Positions 50,892 through 62,200 of a stretch of DNA of 64,000 nt are shown here, in pieces. Position 1 is the first letter of the stretch, and the number at the start of each line of letters is the position of its first letter. Both the position numbers and the translations under genes were made by a program. Source of the DNA: Ignavibacteriales bacterium (GTDB lineage: Bacteria > Bacteroidota > Ignavibacteria > Ignavibacteriales > SURF-24). The notes under the pieces are model-generated. The model saw nothing but the letters and a program-made list of their open reading frames with translations, was not told the DNA's origin and did not search any database. The stretch is from contig JAPLFH010000015.1 in the NCBI GenBank assembly GCA_026390815.1, forward strand, positions 1 through 64,000, in the 5' to 3' direction.

Positions 50892-53800
50892 ATGAAAAGC
50901 AAAATCTCTTTAATATTTTTACCATTCTTATTTACTATTCTTTGTGCTCAACAAGATTTTAAAGTAATATCTTCATCGAAAAATTCATTGATCATTGAAT
51001 ATAAACCGCATTACGATTCATCTTACGTTCAAATTAACAATGAAAAATATCTTAAGTTAAGTTTAAAAATTGGCAACCAACAGTTGAATAGTGAACCTGG
51101 TTTGCCAGAAATACCTGTTAGGGTAATGACTGTTGGTGTACCTTCAGAAACCGGAAATACAATTCAAGTTATTGGATCTTCATATGTAGAAAAAAATGCA
51201 AAACTTTCGCCAGTTCCTAAAGCAATTATGGAAGATGGTTTGTTGTATTATTCTTATGATGTGAAGGAAAATTATTCTCAGAAGTCTGCAAGTGAATTAG
51301 TTAGTTTTAGTGATTTTGGTTTAACAAGAAATCTTCCTGTTCAATCAATCACTATTTCTCCAGTTCAATTTGAGCCTATACAATATGTAATAAGATTATA
51401 TACGAAAATTATTTTTAGGATAAACTTTGCAGCTTCAAAATCTGCTGCTAATGTTGGCACAGATGATTTTAATAAAGATGCAGTAATAAATTATGGTGTA
51501 GCTAAAAATTGGCAGATTGAAACATCTTCATTATTAAAGAAACAAATTGTTAATAACAGTGTGCTATCTTCCGGAAAGTGGTATCGGTTTGAAACCCCGG
51601 ATGAAGGAATTTATATAATTAACAAAACAACTCTGGCAGCAATTGGAATTGATCCTGCAACAGTGGACCCACGAACAATAAAAATTTATAATAACGGTGG
51701 CAAGGTTTTATCAGAAAATATTTTAACAGCTCGCCCACAGGATTTAGTTGAAAATGCAATTTTTGTTAATGGGGAATCTGACGGGAAATTTGATGATGGT
51801 GATTATATTCTTTTTTATGGCAGAGGAATAAATTTTTGGGAATATGATGCAACTACTAAAAAAGTTATTCGGTTTTATCATAATTATTCCAGGCAAAATT
51901 ATTATTGGATTACATATGGTGGTAATACCGGTAAAAGAATGGAATCCAAATCAAGTTTAAACTCCACACCGGACAATACACAACTAACTACAGATGCTTA
52001 TTACAGTTGGGAAGAAGATAAAGCAAAAATACTGCCTAGCGGCAGATTATATGTTGGAGATGAATTTACTGAGGTTCAAAGAGTGAGGCAATATCCAATT
52101 AAACTGGATGGTATTGTAAGCGGTTCAACAGTCTCTTATCGTTTCAATTTTGCCAACAGATCCGAACTGGATGTTCCATTAAAAATTGATGAGAACGGAA
52201 CAAATATTTATTTTGGAACTCTGTTTGGACTTGGTATAGGGAATCTTGAAAACGCAGAAGGATTACATGGAACTCAATTAACAATCAATACTTCTTTTCA
52301 CGGGGCATTACCAGATGATAGAAGTTTGCTTAGGATGGATTATGAACCAACCCGTTCTCCTTCGATTGGATACTTGAATTATTATGAAATTTATTACAAT
52401 AGGAATTTAACTGCTGCAAATAATGAATTACAATTTTATTCACAACCGACTCCCGGAATTACTGAGTATCATTTATCCGGATTTCCATCAAGCGACATTA
52501 AAATTTTTGATATAACTAATTTTTCTGACGCGAAATTAATTTCTGAAACACACATTAGTGGAGGCGACTGCGTTTTTCAATCTTCTGAAGTTAATAATTC
52601 AATTAGCAAATATTTAGCAATTGGTAATTCAGTTTACAAAACACCAATCAATTTTACTTCAATTGATAATTCCAATTTGCATGGAATTGCAGATGGAGCA
52701 AAGTTTATCATTATTACAAATAGCTTATTTAAAGAGCAAGCTGAAAGATACAAGGTTTATAAAGAATCAAATTCTCTTACAAAAATGTCCACAGTTGTAG
52801 TGGAAGTGGATAAGATTTTTAATGAATTTTCCGGTGGTTTGCAGGATGTGAGCGCCATCCGTGATTTTATTAAATATGCATATGATAACTGGAATATAAA
52901 ACCGGAATATGTTCTTCTTTTTGGTGATGGCGATTATGATTATAAAAATGTTGAAGAGAAAAGTCAGAATTTTGTAATTCCTTATGAATCACTTGATTCT
53001 TTTAGCGCAATTGGTTCATATTGTTCAGACGATTTTTACGTGTACGTATCGGGTAACGACAGGAAAGTGGATTTAGCAATTGGAAGGCTGAATGTAACAA
53101 CTGTATCAGAAGCCAAAGATATGGTTGATAAGATAATCCGTTACGAAACTCAATCAGAGTTTGGTTTATGGCGAAATCTTATTACGCTGGTGGCGGATGA
53201 TGAGATTGGCGCAAAAAAAACTGATGAAAGTTCACTTCACACAGGTCAATCAGAATCTTTAAGTTCTTCCTACATTCCTTCATCTTATGATCAAAAGAAA
53301 ATTTATTTGACAGTTTATCCAACAGTTGAAACAGCAATTGGAAGAAGAAAACCTTCTGTTAATAAAGCTATAATAGAAGCTGCTAATGAAGGGACTGTTA
53401 TTATGAATTGGATAGGTCATGGTAATCCCGATGTTTGGGCTCACGAATATGTGTTTGAAAAGAGTGTTACTATTCCACAGATGCTAAGCGATAAATATTT
53501 CTTTTTAACAGCGGCTACTTGCGATTTTGGAAGGTATGATGTCCCTGGAATCCAAAGCTCCACAGAATTAATGATTCTTAAACCTGATGGCGGTTCTATT
53601 GGTACTTTTAGTGCTGCGCGTACAGTTTACGCTCAAGATAATGCAGCCATCAACCAGGAGTTTTATTCAAATCTGTTCCGGAAAGATTCCTTGAATCTCA
53701 TCTCTACAATTGGTAAGGCTTATTACCTTACAAAACTTGAATATTTCGCAGGAATTTCTAATAATGATTTAAAATTTCATTTATTTGGTGATCCAACATT

Positions 53801-54881
53801 AAGATTATTGGTCCCGCAATTACCGTCAAAAGTTGATTCTATAAATGGATCTGCATTAACTTCTAAAATAAATATCAAAGCATTATCAAATATCAAAATT
53901 GATGGAACTGTTAGAACTCCGCACGGGCAATTGGATAATAACTTTAATGGTGAGGCAGTAATAAGCGTTTATGATTCTGAAAGGTTAGTACTATTAACAA
54001 ATATGCATAATTACCCGATGACTGTGCAGGGTGGTGTGATTTATAAAGGAAGAGTATCAGTAATCAACGGGAAATATTCAACTTCGTTCATAGTTCCTAA
54101 AGATATTTCCTACGAAAATAAATCTGGGAAAATTGTTGGTTATTTAAGTAATTCTTCAAGCGATGCAATTAGTTTTTCAGACAGTATAATTGTTGGAGGT
54201 ACTGATTACTCAATTACTGATGATAAAAAAGGACCAGAAATGGAAATTTCCTTTGATAATGCTGCATCTGAAAATTCTTATTTAGTAAATTCAGATTGCA
54301 CTTTGTTGGTTAAGCTTAAAGATCAAACCGGACTTAATACAACCGGTAATGGTATTGGTCATACACTTTCTGGAATATTGAATGAGAATGAAAATGCACC
54401 ATTGGATTTTACAAATTATTTTGTTGGAGATTTGAATGCTAATGGTAAATCAGGTTTTATCAAATATAACTTCTATGGATTGGATTTTGGTGATTATAAA
54501 ATTCAGGTAAAAGCCTGGGATGTTTTTAATAATTATTCTTCTGCAGAAAAAACTTTTACAGTTGTAAATGGCAGCGACCTTGTATTAAGAGATGTTGTTA
54601 ATTATCCAAATCCATTCAGATCAAACACAACGTTTACCTTTCAACACAATTTATCTCAACCTGTTAGTCTAAAAATAAAAGTTTATACAGTAGCTGGCAG
54701 ATTAATTAAAGCATTGGAGGAATCAAATATTTCTGATAAATTTGTAAAGGTTGATTGGGATGGACGTGATGATGATGGAAACACAATTTCTAATGGGGTT
54801 TACCTTTATAAACTTATTGTTAAAACTCTCGACGGAAAATTAAATAGAGAAGTGCTGGGTAAACTGGCGGTTATTAAATAG
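50892..54881 (+). CDS. porU: PorU, type IX secretion C-terminal signal peptidase
   Basis: 1329 residues. A signal peptide (about 1-19) and beta-rich N-terminal domains lead to a gingipain-type C25 domain (about 600-960) with catalytic His in NWIGHGNPD (about 839) and Cys in TAATCDFG (about 876). PorU cleaves the sorting domain from T9SS cargo and attaches the cargo to surface lipopolysaccharide. Its neighbour porV encodes its membrane partner, and the pair order is the one known from Bacteroidota. Unusually, its own end (about 1240-1329) looks like a sorting domain: NYPNPFRSNTTFTF and 'GVYLYKL'. Confidence 0.92.
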   Translation: MKSKISLIFLPFLFTILCAQQDFKVISSSKNSLIIEYKPHYDSSYVQINNEKYLKLSLKIGNQQLNSEPGLPEIPVRVMTVGVPSETGNTIQVIGSSYVEKNAKLSPVPKAIMEDGLLYYSYDVKENYSQKSASELVSFSDFGLTRNLPVQSITISPVQFEPIQYVIRLYTKIIFRINFAASKSAANVGTDDFNKDAVINYGVAKNWQIETSSLLKKQIVNNSVLSSGKWYRFETPDEGIYIINKTTLAAIGIDPATVDPRTIKIYNNGGKVLSENILTARPQDLVENAIFVNGESDGKFDDGDYILFYGRGINFWEYDATTKKVIRFYHNYSRQNYYWITYGGNTGKRMESKSSLNSTPDNTQLTTDAYYSWEEDKAKILPSGRLYVGDEFTEVQRVRQYPIKLDGIVSGSTVSYRFNFANRSELDVPLKIDENGTNIYFGTLFGLGIGNLENAEGLHGTQLTINTSFHGALPDDRSLLRMDYEPTRSPSIGYLNYYEIYYNRNLTAANNELQFYSQPTPGITEYHLSGFPSSDIKIFDITNFSDAKLISETHISGGDCVFQSSEVNNSISKYLAIGNSVYKTPINFTSIDNSNLHGIADGAKFIIITNSLFKEQAERYKVYKESNSLTKMSTVVVEVDKIFNEFSGGLQDVSAIRDFIKYAYDNWNIKPEYVLLFGDGDYDYKNVEEKSQNFVIPYESLDSFSAIGSYCSDDFYVYVSGNDRKVDLAIGRLNVTTVSEAKDMVDKIIRYETQSEFGLWRNLITLVADDEIGAKKTDESSLHTGQSESLSSSYIPSSYDQKKIYLTVYPTVETAIGRRKPSVNKAIIEAANEGTVIMNWIGHGNPDVWAHEYVFEKSVTIPQMLSDKYFFLTAATCDFGRYDVPGIQSSTELMILKPDGGSIGTFSAARTVYAQDNAAINQEFYSNLFRKDSLNLISTIGKAYYLTKLEYFAGISNNDLKFHLFGDPTLRLLVPQLPSKVDSINGSALTSKINIKALSNIKIDGTVRTPHGQLDNNFNGEAVISVYDSERLVLLTNMHNYPMTVQGGVIYKGRVSVINGKYSTSFIVPKDISYENKSGKIVGYLSNSSSDAISFSDSIIVGGTDYSITDDKKGPEMEISFDNAASENSYLVNSDCTLLVKLKDQTGLNTTGNGIGHTLSGILNENENAPLDFTNYFVGDLNANGKSGFIKYNFYGLDFGDYKIQVKAWDVFNNYSSAEKTFTVVNGSDLVLRDVVNYPNPFRSNTTFTFQHNLSQPVSLKIKVYTVAGRLIKALEESNISDKFVKVDWDGRDDDGNTISNGVYLYKLIVKTLDGKLNREVLGKLAVIK

Positions 54882-54917
54882 TTAATTTGTTATTTAGATT
54901 ATTATTGGAGGATCGAT

Positions 54918-56129
54918 ATGAAAGTCTTATTAAGACTTGTTTTAGTTGGAATAATTGTAATTGGATTCAATAAAATTTCCTTTGCTCAAGGCGGAGAATC
55001 AGCAGTCCCATTTCTGCTTCTTGCCCCGGATTCAAAGTCTGGTGGATTAGGCGAATCGGGTGCTGGTTTAGCTGATAATTCTTCAGCAATTTTCTGGAAT
55101 CCTGCTGGACTTGCTTTCCAGACAGGTACTGAATTGAGCATAACACATAGTAACTGGCTTCCTCAATTTAAGTTGGATTTGTTTTACGATTATTTAACCT
55201 ACAAGCAATATATGGAAGAAGTTGATGGTACAATTTCTGGCAGTATTACTTATATGAATTTTGGCGAATTCATTCAAACCGGGGAAACAGGACCAGATGA
55301 AATTGGAAGGTTCAGATCTTTTGATGCTGCATTAACTCTTGGTTATGCAACAAAATTGCACCCAGACTGGGGACTTGGTTTAAACTTCAGAGTAATTCAC
55401 AGCAGGCTTTCCGGAAAAATTAAAGTCGGCGAACAGCTTGGAGAAGGAAGTGCAACATCAGTTAGTTTTGATATTGGAGGAATGTGGAGACCATCAAGTT
55501 TAGTTATTCCATTTACTGATGAAGATCTTGGCAATCGATTTAGTATGGGAGTTAATTTAAGCAACATTGGACCCAAAATTTATTACATCAACAAAGCTCA
55601 GGCGGATCCAATCCCAACAAATTTTAGGTTAGGTTTTGCTTATAAAATTCTTGATGATGAATATAACTCCTTAATTTATACACTGGACTTTAGCAAATTG
55701 CTGGTAAATAAAATTAAAACTAAAGTTGTTGGTGTGGGAGTAGATGGTAAAGATTCCACAATAACGATAGGCGATAGAGATGAGTTTTATAAAGCTATTT
55801 TTACAGCTTGGGGAGACCAGCCATTTAGTGAAGAACTTAGAGATATTATAACTTCGATGGGATTAGAATTTAATTATGGAAAGCCAGGTGATTTTCTTTT
55901 TGCTTTAAGAGCCGGTTATTTTTATGAAGATCCAGCTTATGGCAATAGAAAATTCATAACATTTGGTGCTGGTATCCGTTATGATTTGTATGGATTTGAT
56001 TTCAGTTATCTAACTACTTCAGTTTTTAAAGGTGCAGAAAATCATCCTTTGAATGATACAATGCGATTTACTTTACTAATAGGCTGGGGCGCAACTGTAC
56101 AACCAAAAGGATTACCACGCGGAATATAA
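54918..56129 (+). CDS. porV: PorV/PorQ-family outer-membrane beta-barrel
   Basis: 403 residues. The signal peptide (about 1-24, ending SFAQ) is followed by the family hallmark LAPDSKSGGLGESGAGLAD (about 35-53) and NPAGLAF, then a 14-strand-like barrel with aromatic ends (ending GWGATV). PorV shuttles T9SS cargo from the translocon to PorU in the outer membrane. It starts 36 bp after porU and is followed 5 bp later by the next gene, so porU-porV and the M6-like gene form an operon. Confidence 0.92.
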   Translation: MKVLLRLVLVGIIVIGFNKISFAQGGESAVPFLLLAPDSKSGGLGESGAGLADNSSAIFWNPAGLAFQTGTELSITHSNWLPQFKLDLFYDYLTYKQYMEEVDGTISGSITYMNFGEFIQTGETGPDEIGRFRSFDAALTLGYATKLHPDWGLGLNFRVIHSRLSGKIKVGEQLGEGSATSVSFDIGGMWRPSSLVIPFTDEDLGNRFSMGVNLSNIGPKIYYINKAQADPIPTNFRLGFAYKILDDEYNSLIYTLDFSKLLVNKIKTKVVGVGVDGKDSTITIGDRDEFYKAIFTAWGDQPFSEELRDIITSMGLEFNYGKPGDFLFALRAGYFYEDPAYGNRKFITFGAGIRYDLYGFDFSYLTTSVFKGAENHPLNDTMRFTLLIGWGATVQPKGLPRGI

Positions 56130-56134
56130 TAATT

Positions 56135-59100
56135 ATGCGATCACTCATTCTAACTTTTCTAATTTGTTTGGGCAGTTTATCTGCCCAAACATTTATTGGA
56201 CGAATCAATCCTTTTCCGGAATCAGCACCATCTAAAATATCTTTTGGTGATACGCTAAAAATTTTAGCAGTAATGGCAGATTTCCAGGAAGATAAGGATG
56301 CAGCAACTTATGGAACTGGAAAATTCGGATCAATTTATTCTTCGGATTATGGAACAAAAATATTAGATCCTTTACCACACGATAAAAATTACTTTCAGAA
56401 TCATTTAGAATTTGCAAAAAATTATTTTAGAAAAGTATCCAAAGGTAAAGTTACAATTGGATACGAAATGCTTCCGGATATTTTCACTGTTTCCAAAACA
56501 ATGAGAAATTATTCTCCACCAACTAATTCTGACGATTTATCAGCTTTGGGTAATTTCTCTAAAGAAATCTGGCAAATTGTTGCTGCTTCTAATCCTTCAA
56601 TTAAATTTTCTGATTATAATATTTTCTTAATCTTCCATTCTGGTGTTGGAAGAGATATATCTTCCACCGGAAGTCTTGGTACTGAAAAAGATTTACCTTC
56701 AGTTTATCTTAGCGATAAAGCTTTAAAAAATATATTTAATGGTGATTTGACAGGACTTCCGCAAAACAAGGAAGGAAAATATAATACAATGATCATCCCT
56801 GAAACTGAAAGCAGGGAGAGTACAAGTTTTGATATTAGTTCTCTACTTCAGCTTTCAATTAATGGATTGATCGTATCAAGCATTGCCAGCCATATTGGAT
56901 TACCGGATTTGTTTGATACAAAAACAGGCTTAAGTGCTATTGGGCGCTTTGGGTTGATGGATGGACAATCAATCTTTACTTATTCCGGGGCATTCCCTCC
57001 GGAACCATCTGCCTGGGAAAAAATTTATTTGGGCTGGGAGCAACCGATTGAATCAGGTATTGACAGCAAATCAATTAGCATTGTAGCAAACCTTGCTGCA
57101 ACATTAAACGATACTACCATTTTAAAAGTGCCAATCAACTCTACAGAATATTTTCTTGTGGAAAATAGAAACCGGGATGTAAATAAAGATGGCTCAAAGA
57201 TTTCCTATGTTGTTGGTAATGAACTTAGAACAAAAATATTTCCAAATGATATGACGGGATTCTATAGCTGGAATATTGATTCCTTAAGTGGAGTAATTAC
57301 TGATGTAGATGAATATGATTGGGCTTTGCCGGGTAGTGGTATTATTATCTGGCATATTGATGAAAATGTGATAAATGCAAATTTAGCTGATAACAAAATC
57401 AATATAGATAAATTTCATCGTGGAGTAGATGTAGAAGAAGCAGATGGAGTACAAGATATTGGTGAAAAATTTCAAACGATTTTTGGTTATGAAGTAATTG
57501 GAGAGGGAACCGAGCAGGATTTATGGTATAAAGGAAACAAAGCAAAACTTTATAAAAATAAGTTTACTAAAGACACACAGCCAAACACAAACTCATACTC
57601 AGGTGCAAATAGCTTAATTAGTTTTACAGAATTTTCTCCAATAAGCAACAGGATGAGTTTTAAGTTGAGTTGGGGGGATTCTCTAATCAAACCGGTTATT
57701 AGCAGGCGATTACTTAATAATAATTCAATTATTGTTTCTGATGAGAGTAATCCAAGAATATATTCAATTTCCAATAATTACATTTTAGTTTTAGCAAATG
57801 ACGGAAGTATTATAGATTCTGTTACTGTTGGATCTATTAATCTCAGCTACTCCGCATTGATTAATAATAATAATTCAAATATTATTTTATTTTCTTCATT
57901 CCAAAATTCAACGGGCAAAGGAATATTATCCATACTTGTTGATGATATTAAAAGTAATAAAAGAAGTTTATACAATCCGATAATTCAATCTTTTTCATCT
58001 CTACCTGTAATTAGAAATACCTCGGATGGAAATTATGAAGTGGTTTTAGGTACGGATAACGGCAAAGTATATTTTTATTCATTAGAAAGCTTGATTAGCA
58101 ATCAGGTTCCAGTTCCAACAGATAGTTTAATTCTGGAACCATATTACAATATCTTTAGAATAGCAGCGGATAAAGATTTTTATTCTCTTTTATTATCGGA
58201 CAATAGAGTGGAAGGATCTCCTTCATCAACTTTATATGAATCTTCGGGAAAATATTTTCTTTTAAATGGACAGGAAGGGGATTTAGTTTTGACTAAGGAT
58301 AAATCAGGGAACTATCAAACAATAATTGGTCTTTATGAAGACAAATTTTATTTGATCCAAAATGGAAAGCAAACAACCACTTTTAATTCGGCAACTTCAC
58401 CTACAGGTAGTCGCAATGTTTTTTCAATGGGTGATTTATTAGGAGATGGAAATAATTATATTTTTTCCGTTAATAGCGGAAAGCTGGAAGCATTAAATTT
58501 AACCGGCGGGCAGGCAAACAATTTCCCATTTATTGATCCTCAAGGTATTGGCTTTGAAGGAACTCCGTTGATTGTTGATTTTGCAGGTGATAATAATTCA
58601 GAAATTATAACCTATACCCAGGACGGAAGAATCTTTGCAATTGATGGTGGAAGTGGGAAAGTAGTTAATGGTTTTCCAATTTCTGTAGGAGAATCTTTAA
58701 GTTCTACACCAGTATTTTTTAATGATAATGGTAAGGCATCACTTGCAGCTATAACTAACACCAATCATCTTTATGTTTGGAATATTAGTTTAGTTGCAGG
58801 AACACCATATTGGGCAAGTGAGAATGCGGATAATTTAAATTCTTCTTTCGTTCCAGCGGCAAGTTCTGCAAACGCTATTAATTCTTTCTTTCCAAAAGAA
58901 AGAGCTTACAACTGGCCTAATCCTGTTTATGAAGATGTTACAAACATAAGATATTTTGTTGGAGAAGATTCTAAAATAAATATTAAGATTTTTGATCTGG
59001 CTGGCGGCTTTGTAACTGAGTTGAATGATTTTGCCCGAGGTGGATTTGATAACGAAACAGTATGGAATGTTAAAGACATACAGAGCGGAGTATATTTTGC

Positions 59101-59170
59101 AAGAGTTGAAGCGTCAGGTTCATCCGGCAAAACAGAAAATAACATAATTAAAATTGCAGTCATCAAATAA
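56135..59170 (+). CDS. M6-like metallopeptidase homologue with lost zinc motif, T9SS cargo
   Basis: 1011 residues. The signal peptide ends LSAQ (about 18). The start (IGRINPFPESAP, LAVMADFQEDK) and the region around 90-330 fit M6 (immune inhibitor A) peptidases. The zinc helix reads SIASHIGLPDLFD (about residues 247-259) where active members have HExxHxxGxxD: the first His and the Glu are Ser and Ile, so it is probably inactive. Then a beta-propeller-like portion (about 540-900: TYTQDGRIFAIDGGSGKV) and a T9SS sorting domain (about 925-1011, WPNPVYEDVTNIRYF, closing GVYFARVEAS). It is in the porU-porV operon, so a scaffold or inhibitor role in secretion is possible. Confidence 0.85.
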   Translation: MRSLILTFLICLGSLSAQTFIGRINPFPESAPSKISFGDTLKILAVMADFQEDKDAATYGTGKFGSIYSSDYGTKILDPLPHDKNYFQNHLEFAKNYFRKVSKGKVTIGYEMLPDIFTVSKTMRNYSPPTNSDDLSALGNFSKEIWQIVAASNPSIKFSDYNIFLIFHSGVGRDISSTGSLGTEKDLPSVYLSDKALKNIFNGDLTGLPQNKEGKYNTMIIPETESRESTSFDISSLLQLSINGLIVSSIASHIGLPDLFDTKTGLSAIGRFGLMDGQSIFTYSGAFPPEPSAWEKIYLGWEQPIESGIDSKSISIVANLAATLNDTTILKVPINSTEYFLVENRNRDVNKDGSKISYVVGNELRTKIFPNDMTGFYSWNIDSLSGVITDVDEYDWALPGSGIIIWHIDENVINANLADNKINIDKFHRGVDVEEADGVQDIGEKFQTIFGYEVIGEGTEQDLWYKGNKAKLYKNKFTKDTQPNTNSYSGANSLISFTEFSPISNRMSFKLSWGDSLIKPVISRRLLNNNSIIVSDESNPRIYSISNNYILVLANDGSIIDSVTVGSINLSYSALINNNNSNIILFSSFQNSTGKGILSILVDDIKSNKRSLYNPIIQSFSSLPVIRNTSDGNYEVVLGTDNGKVYFYSLESLISNQVPVPTDSLILEPYYNIFRIAADKDFYSLLLSDNRVEGSPSSTLYESSGKYFLLNGQEGDLVLTKDKSGNYQTIIGLYEDKFYLIQNGKQTTTFNSATSPTGSRNVFSMGDLLGDGNNYIFSVNSGKLEALNLTGGQANNFPFIDPQGIGFEGTPLIVDFAGDNNSEIITYTQDGRIFAIDGGSGKVVNGFPISVGESLSSTPVFFNDNGKASLAAITNTNHLYVWNISLVAGTPYWASENADNLNSSFVPAASSANAINSFFPKERAYNWPNPVYEDVTNIRYFVGEDSKINIKIFDLAGGFVTELNDFARGGFDNETVWNVKDIQSGVYFARVEASGSSGKTENNIIKIAVIK

Positions 59171-59290
59171 TACATACATTTACAAATTCCATCTGCACAA
59201 GATAAAATAATCTGTGTTATAATTTTTATTTATCTACAAATAAAAATTGATGATACAGATTGAGCGGATAAACATCGATATAAAACAAGT

Positions 59291-62200
59291 ATGAAAAAAC
59301 TTTTATTCCTGATTCCCGGCATGATTTTTCTAATTAACCTAAAGTTGTTTTCGCAATTCACTGAGTTTCATCCAGAATTGAATTGGCAGACGATAAAAGG
59401 GAAGCACGTTGTGGTTCATTACCACGAGGAAGCTGAAAGATCTGCAAGGACAGTTTTGAAAATTGCTGAAGAAGTTTGGGGTCCGATTACATCGCTTTAT
59501 CAGTATGAACCTGAAACAGTTCACTTTGTTATAAAAGATATTGATGATTACTCTAATGGTGCTACTTATTTCTTCGATAACAAAATTGAAATCTGGGCTT
59601 CAGCATTGGATTTTGATTTGCGTGGTTCGCATAACTGGTTGCGGAATGTTATCTCGCACGAATTTACTCACATGGTGCAGATTCAGTCATCGCTTAAAAC
59701 TTCCCGCTCATTCCCGGCATTGTATCTTCAGTTTCTAAATTATGAAGACAAAAGAAGACCAGATATTCTTTACGGTTTCCCAAATGTTATTGCCTCTTTT
59801 CCTTTAGCGGGAATAAACGTTCCAGCTTGGTTTGCGGAAGGTACAGCCCAATATATGCGGAAGGAATTTAATTATGATAACTGGGATACGCACCGCGATA
59901 TGATTTTAAGAAGTTATTCCCTCGATGGGAATATGTTAACCTGGAATCAAATGGGTGTGTTTGATAAAACGAGTCTTGGTAATGAATCAGTTTACAATTC
60001 TGGTTTTTCACTTACTCGCTATATAGCAGAAAAATACGGAGAAGATAAATTAAGACAAATCAGCAAAGCTCTTGGTAGCTTCGGTAATTTCACCATCGAT
60101 GCCGCTATTAAGGATGCAATTGGGAAAGACGGCAGGGAAGTTTATGATGAATGGAAAGATTATCTTACAAAAGATTATGAAAAGAAAATTTTTGATGTTA
60201 AAACAAATTTGGTAACTGGAGAAATGATTGGTAAAGAAGGATTTGGAAATTTCTATCCAGCTTTTTCATCCGATGGAAGCAAAATTATTTATTGCTCGAA
60301 TAAAACTAACGATTACTTCAGTCTATCTTCGCTTTATCTTTATGATCTGGTAACAAAAAAAGAGAAAATGATTACACCGGAAATTCGTTCAACATTAAGT
60401 TGGATCCCAAACATTAATAAAATTGTTTATGCCAAATTAAGTGAAGATAATCCTTCCTGGACGAACATTCATGATCTTTATTTCTATGATCTTGATAAGG
60501 AAGATGAAACAAGATTGACCAAAGGGATGCGAACAAATCAACCATCTGTTTCTAAAGATGGTTCCAAAATAGTTTTTGTTTTCCAAAAGGATGGAACAAC
60601 AAACATTGGAACGGTTGATATTGACGGTAAGAATTTTAAACGACTTACTTTTTTTGAAAACGGCGAACAAGTCTTTAATCCAAAATTTTCTAATGATGAC
60701 AAATTTATTGTATTCGATTATGCTTATACAAACGGACGCGATATTGCCAAAGTAAATCCAGATGGTTCTGGATTTGATTTTTTATTGCAATCAAAAACTG
60801 ATGAACGAAATCCTGTTTTTGGAAAAGATGGAAAGCTTTATTATTCAAGCGATGAAACTGGCATATTTAATATTTACTCAATGGATTTAATCACCAAAGA
60901 AAAACATCAACTTACAAATGTTATTGGCGGCGCGTATATGCCGGATGTTAATTCAAAAGGTGAAATTGTTTATTCCGGCTATACTTCTGAAGGATACAAA
61001 ATATTTTTGCTCCCAACTGAAGAACAAGTTAAAGTTGATTCCTCAAAAAAATATCATTCAGTTGAAGAATCCGAATTATCAGTACAAAAGAAAAATAGTG
61101 ATATTCAGAACTTCGATCTAAATGGACTTGTTAATTATAATGATAAAGAAATCCAGGATTACAAGAGTGAGAAATATTCCGGAGCATTTACAAAGCTTAC
61201 ATTTTTTCCATTCATTCGATACGACAACTACAACACTTCCAATAAAGCTTACGAAAAAATAAAACCGGGACTTTACATTTCATCTACAGATATGCTCGAT
61301 AGATTTTCGTTGTTTGCAGGCGGCTCAATAAACTCACGTTGGGAGCGCGACCTTTTTCTAACATTCAATTATAGAAACAAACTACCATTGCTTTTTAATA
61401 TAGGAATCAAACCAGAACTATCTTTGGAAGTTTACAGCATTTCCAGGAAAGCAAGTGCGGATTTGCTTGATGGTGTTGATACAACCAGTACAGGTGTTGT
61501 GACATATGATCTTAAAATTCCAATCGATGTTACATATGATCTTTTTGAATTTGATATTGTTGCCAGCCATAGAATATTTAGCCGAGGAAACGATTTGGAG
61601 TTTAGGTTTATTTTCAGTCAGTACAAAAGCACTATTGGAAGTTTTGTATACAAAGATGTAGATCAAAATGCTCAATTATCCCAAAAATTTATTGATACGT
61701 ATTTAATTGGTCGGAATTTCCAGGCAAAGTACAAACATACTGCCTGGCTTCCTTACGTTGATGATGATATAAATCCTGTAGGTAGAGAAGTTGAATTGCA
61801 GTATAACTATGAGATGAATAATTTTAATCCCAATAGTAATTATGAGATTAAAGATGGAGTAATAAAATCCATTTATGATAAATATAATTTCCATCGCCTG
61901 GAATTGAATTGGAAAGAAAATGTTCAGTTATGGAAAGGACACACAATTGCTGCACGTTTTAGGGCTGGTTCAATTTTAGGTAAAACAATGCCAGACTTTT
62001 TTGATTATTATCTTGGCGGTTTAATTGGAATGAAATCGTATCCGTTTTATTCAATCAACGGAAATAGAGTTGGATGGTTAAATTTAACTTACAGGTTCCC
62101 ACTTTTCAAAAATATTGATTATAAGTTCGGAATGTTTTATTTGGATAAAATATTTCTTTCAGTATATGGAGATTTGGGAAATGCATGGAATGAGAAAATG

